Assembly (NCBI GenBank): GCA_025922995.1
Contig: JAICGT010000091.1
Span: 1 to 5,731 of the forward strand
DNA: 5,731 nt
Direction: 5' to 3'
From: Fimbriimonadales bacterium
Lineage (GTDB): Bacteria > Armatimonadota > Fimbriimonadia > Fimbriimonadales > ATM1
Made by a program: the position numbers and the translations under genes. The notes below the pieces were generated by a model. That model did no database searches. It saw only the letters and a list, made by a program, of their open reading frames with translations, and had not been told where the DNA came from. Positions 5,417 through 5,731 of this stretch are shown piece by piece; position 1 is the stretch's first letter, and the number at the start of each line of letters is the position of its first letter.

Positions 5417-5446
5417 GCGATTACCGATAACCGACATCCGACATCC
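5417..5446. repeat. 30-bp direct repeat, copy 1
   Basis: Identical over 30 bp to 5490-5519. It begins GCGATTACCGATAACC and ends with two tandem GACATCC heptamers (5433-5439, 5440-5446). Start-to-start distance to copy 2 is 73 nt. Confidence 0.9.
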
Positions 5447-5489
5447 TGTGAGGCCGGCAGATAGCGGCTACCCTGTAGAAATGCCTTCG

Positions 5490-5526
5490 GCGATTACCGA
5501 TAACCGACATCCGACATCCGGCATCC
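5490..5526. repeat. 30-bp direct repeat, copy 2, plus an extra degenerate heptamer
   Basis: Bases 5490-5519 equal copy 1 exactly. Here the tandem GACATCC pair (5506-5519) is followed by a third, one-mismatch unit GGCATCC (5520-5526). This shows the heptamer array varies in length between copies, as in slippage-prone intergenic repeats. Confidence 0.9.
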
Positions 5527-5589
5527 GAAACACGCGGTCAATACTTGTGTCACGAAACGGTCAAAGGTAAACCAATTTGGGGCGATTGT

Positions 5590-5731
5590 TTATTGGCGGT
5601 TCGTTAAGCCTGTTCGCCCGTCGCACGGCCATATTCGCCAGGGTGCACTTTCCGTCGGTCCGCTGTGGTCGAGCTTCTTCACGCCGTTGACCCAGGCCCG
5701 CATGAAGCCGTCGGAGCCCGAGGACCCGCGC
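5590..5731 (-). CDS. 3' end of a concanavalin/LamG-like domain protein, possibly frameshifted
   Basis: The gene enters from beyond the right edge; 46 residues remain before TAA at 5592-5590. The first part, SGSDGFMRAWVNGVKKLDHSG, resembles the 'DG-hydrophobic-x-WVNG-x' strand pair of LamG/concanavalin-like or polysaccharide-lyase beta-sandwiches, in which a short strand carries W/Y-V-N/D-G. Third codon positions are G or C in 23 of the first 24 codons, then drop to roughly half after HSG. In the overlapping frame that ends at TGA 5563-5561, the following 18 codons are G/C-ending in about 15 cases. This suggests a 1-base indel near 5660, meaning the real C-terminus was ...TLANMAVRRANRL... or the gene is decaying. 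A sequencing error would look the same. Function cannot be fixed from so short a piece. Confidence 0.45.
   Translation of the reverse strand, partial: RGSSGSDGFMRAWVNGVKKLDHSGPTESAPWRIWPCDGRTGLTNRQ

Larger units (their letters stand above)
5164..5589. other. Long non-coding stretch with repeats
   Basis: This stretch of 426 nt has no ORF with coding character. It holds the upstream region of the PEP-CTERM gene (a TATTAA about 10-15 nt before its start on the - strand, no clear -35), a CCCGC/GCGGG inverted repeat at 5179-5190, an AT-rich patch at about 5340-5400 containing a tandem GATTCATC (5339-5346, 5347-5354), and the two 30-bp repeats at 5417 and 5490. Nothing else is recognised. Confidence 0.6.

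Noticed and set aside
5417..5519. Minimal CRISPR array (two 30-bp repeats, 43-nt spacer)
   Set aside because: Only two copies, the spacer is long, the repeat is made of tandem heptamers without dyad symmetry, and no cas gene is present.

Overview
The window looks like a chromosomal segment of a free-living, moderately GC-rich bacterium. The strongest lineage hint is a secreted protein with a PEP-CTERM/exosortase sorting signal. Together with the GC content and the bacterial housekeeping genes, this suggests Acidobacteriota (Solibacter/Bryobacter-like), or less likely Planctomycetota or Verrucomicrobiota. That placement is inference, since no rRNA is present.

Layout. The left half (1-2355) reads on the + strand: phosphoglycerate kinase (pgk, 5' end cut by the window edge), an exported or membrane-anchored methionine sulfoxide reductase A (msrA), a tiny ORF behind a perfect AGGAGG, a GC-rich structured leader, and a TTG-started RNHCP-domain zinc-ribbon protein. 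The middle and right (2362-5731) read on the - strand: tRNA-Ala(UGC), an isochorismatase-family cysteine hydrolase, a trans-sulfuration-family PLP enzyme (cystathionine beta-lyase-like), a PEP-CTERM secreted protein, a 426-nt non-coding stretch with two copies of a 30-bp repeat, and the broken-looking 3' end of a gene that resembles a concanavalin/LamG-type domain. The two blocks converge with only 6 nt between the RNHCP stop codon and the tRNA 3' end.

Most genes are ordinary metabolism or maintenance and form no single pathway. pgk is glycolytic, MsrA repairs oxidised methionine probably outside the cytoplasm, and the PLP enzyme handles sulfur amino acids. The least explained part is 1812-2011. 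There a micro-ORF with the best Shine-Dalgarno sequence in the window is followed by mutually exclusive hairpins that could mask the ribosome-binding site of the RNHCP gene. This would fit a leader-peptide translational switch, but it is unproven. A second unexplained element is a strong + strand intrinsic terminator that overlaps the 3' end of the PLP gene. It suggests a short + strand transcript from the 3039-3208 gap.
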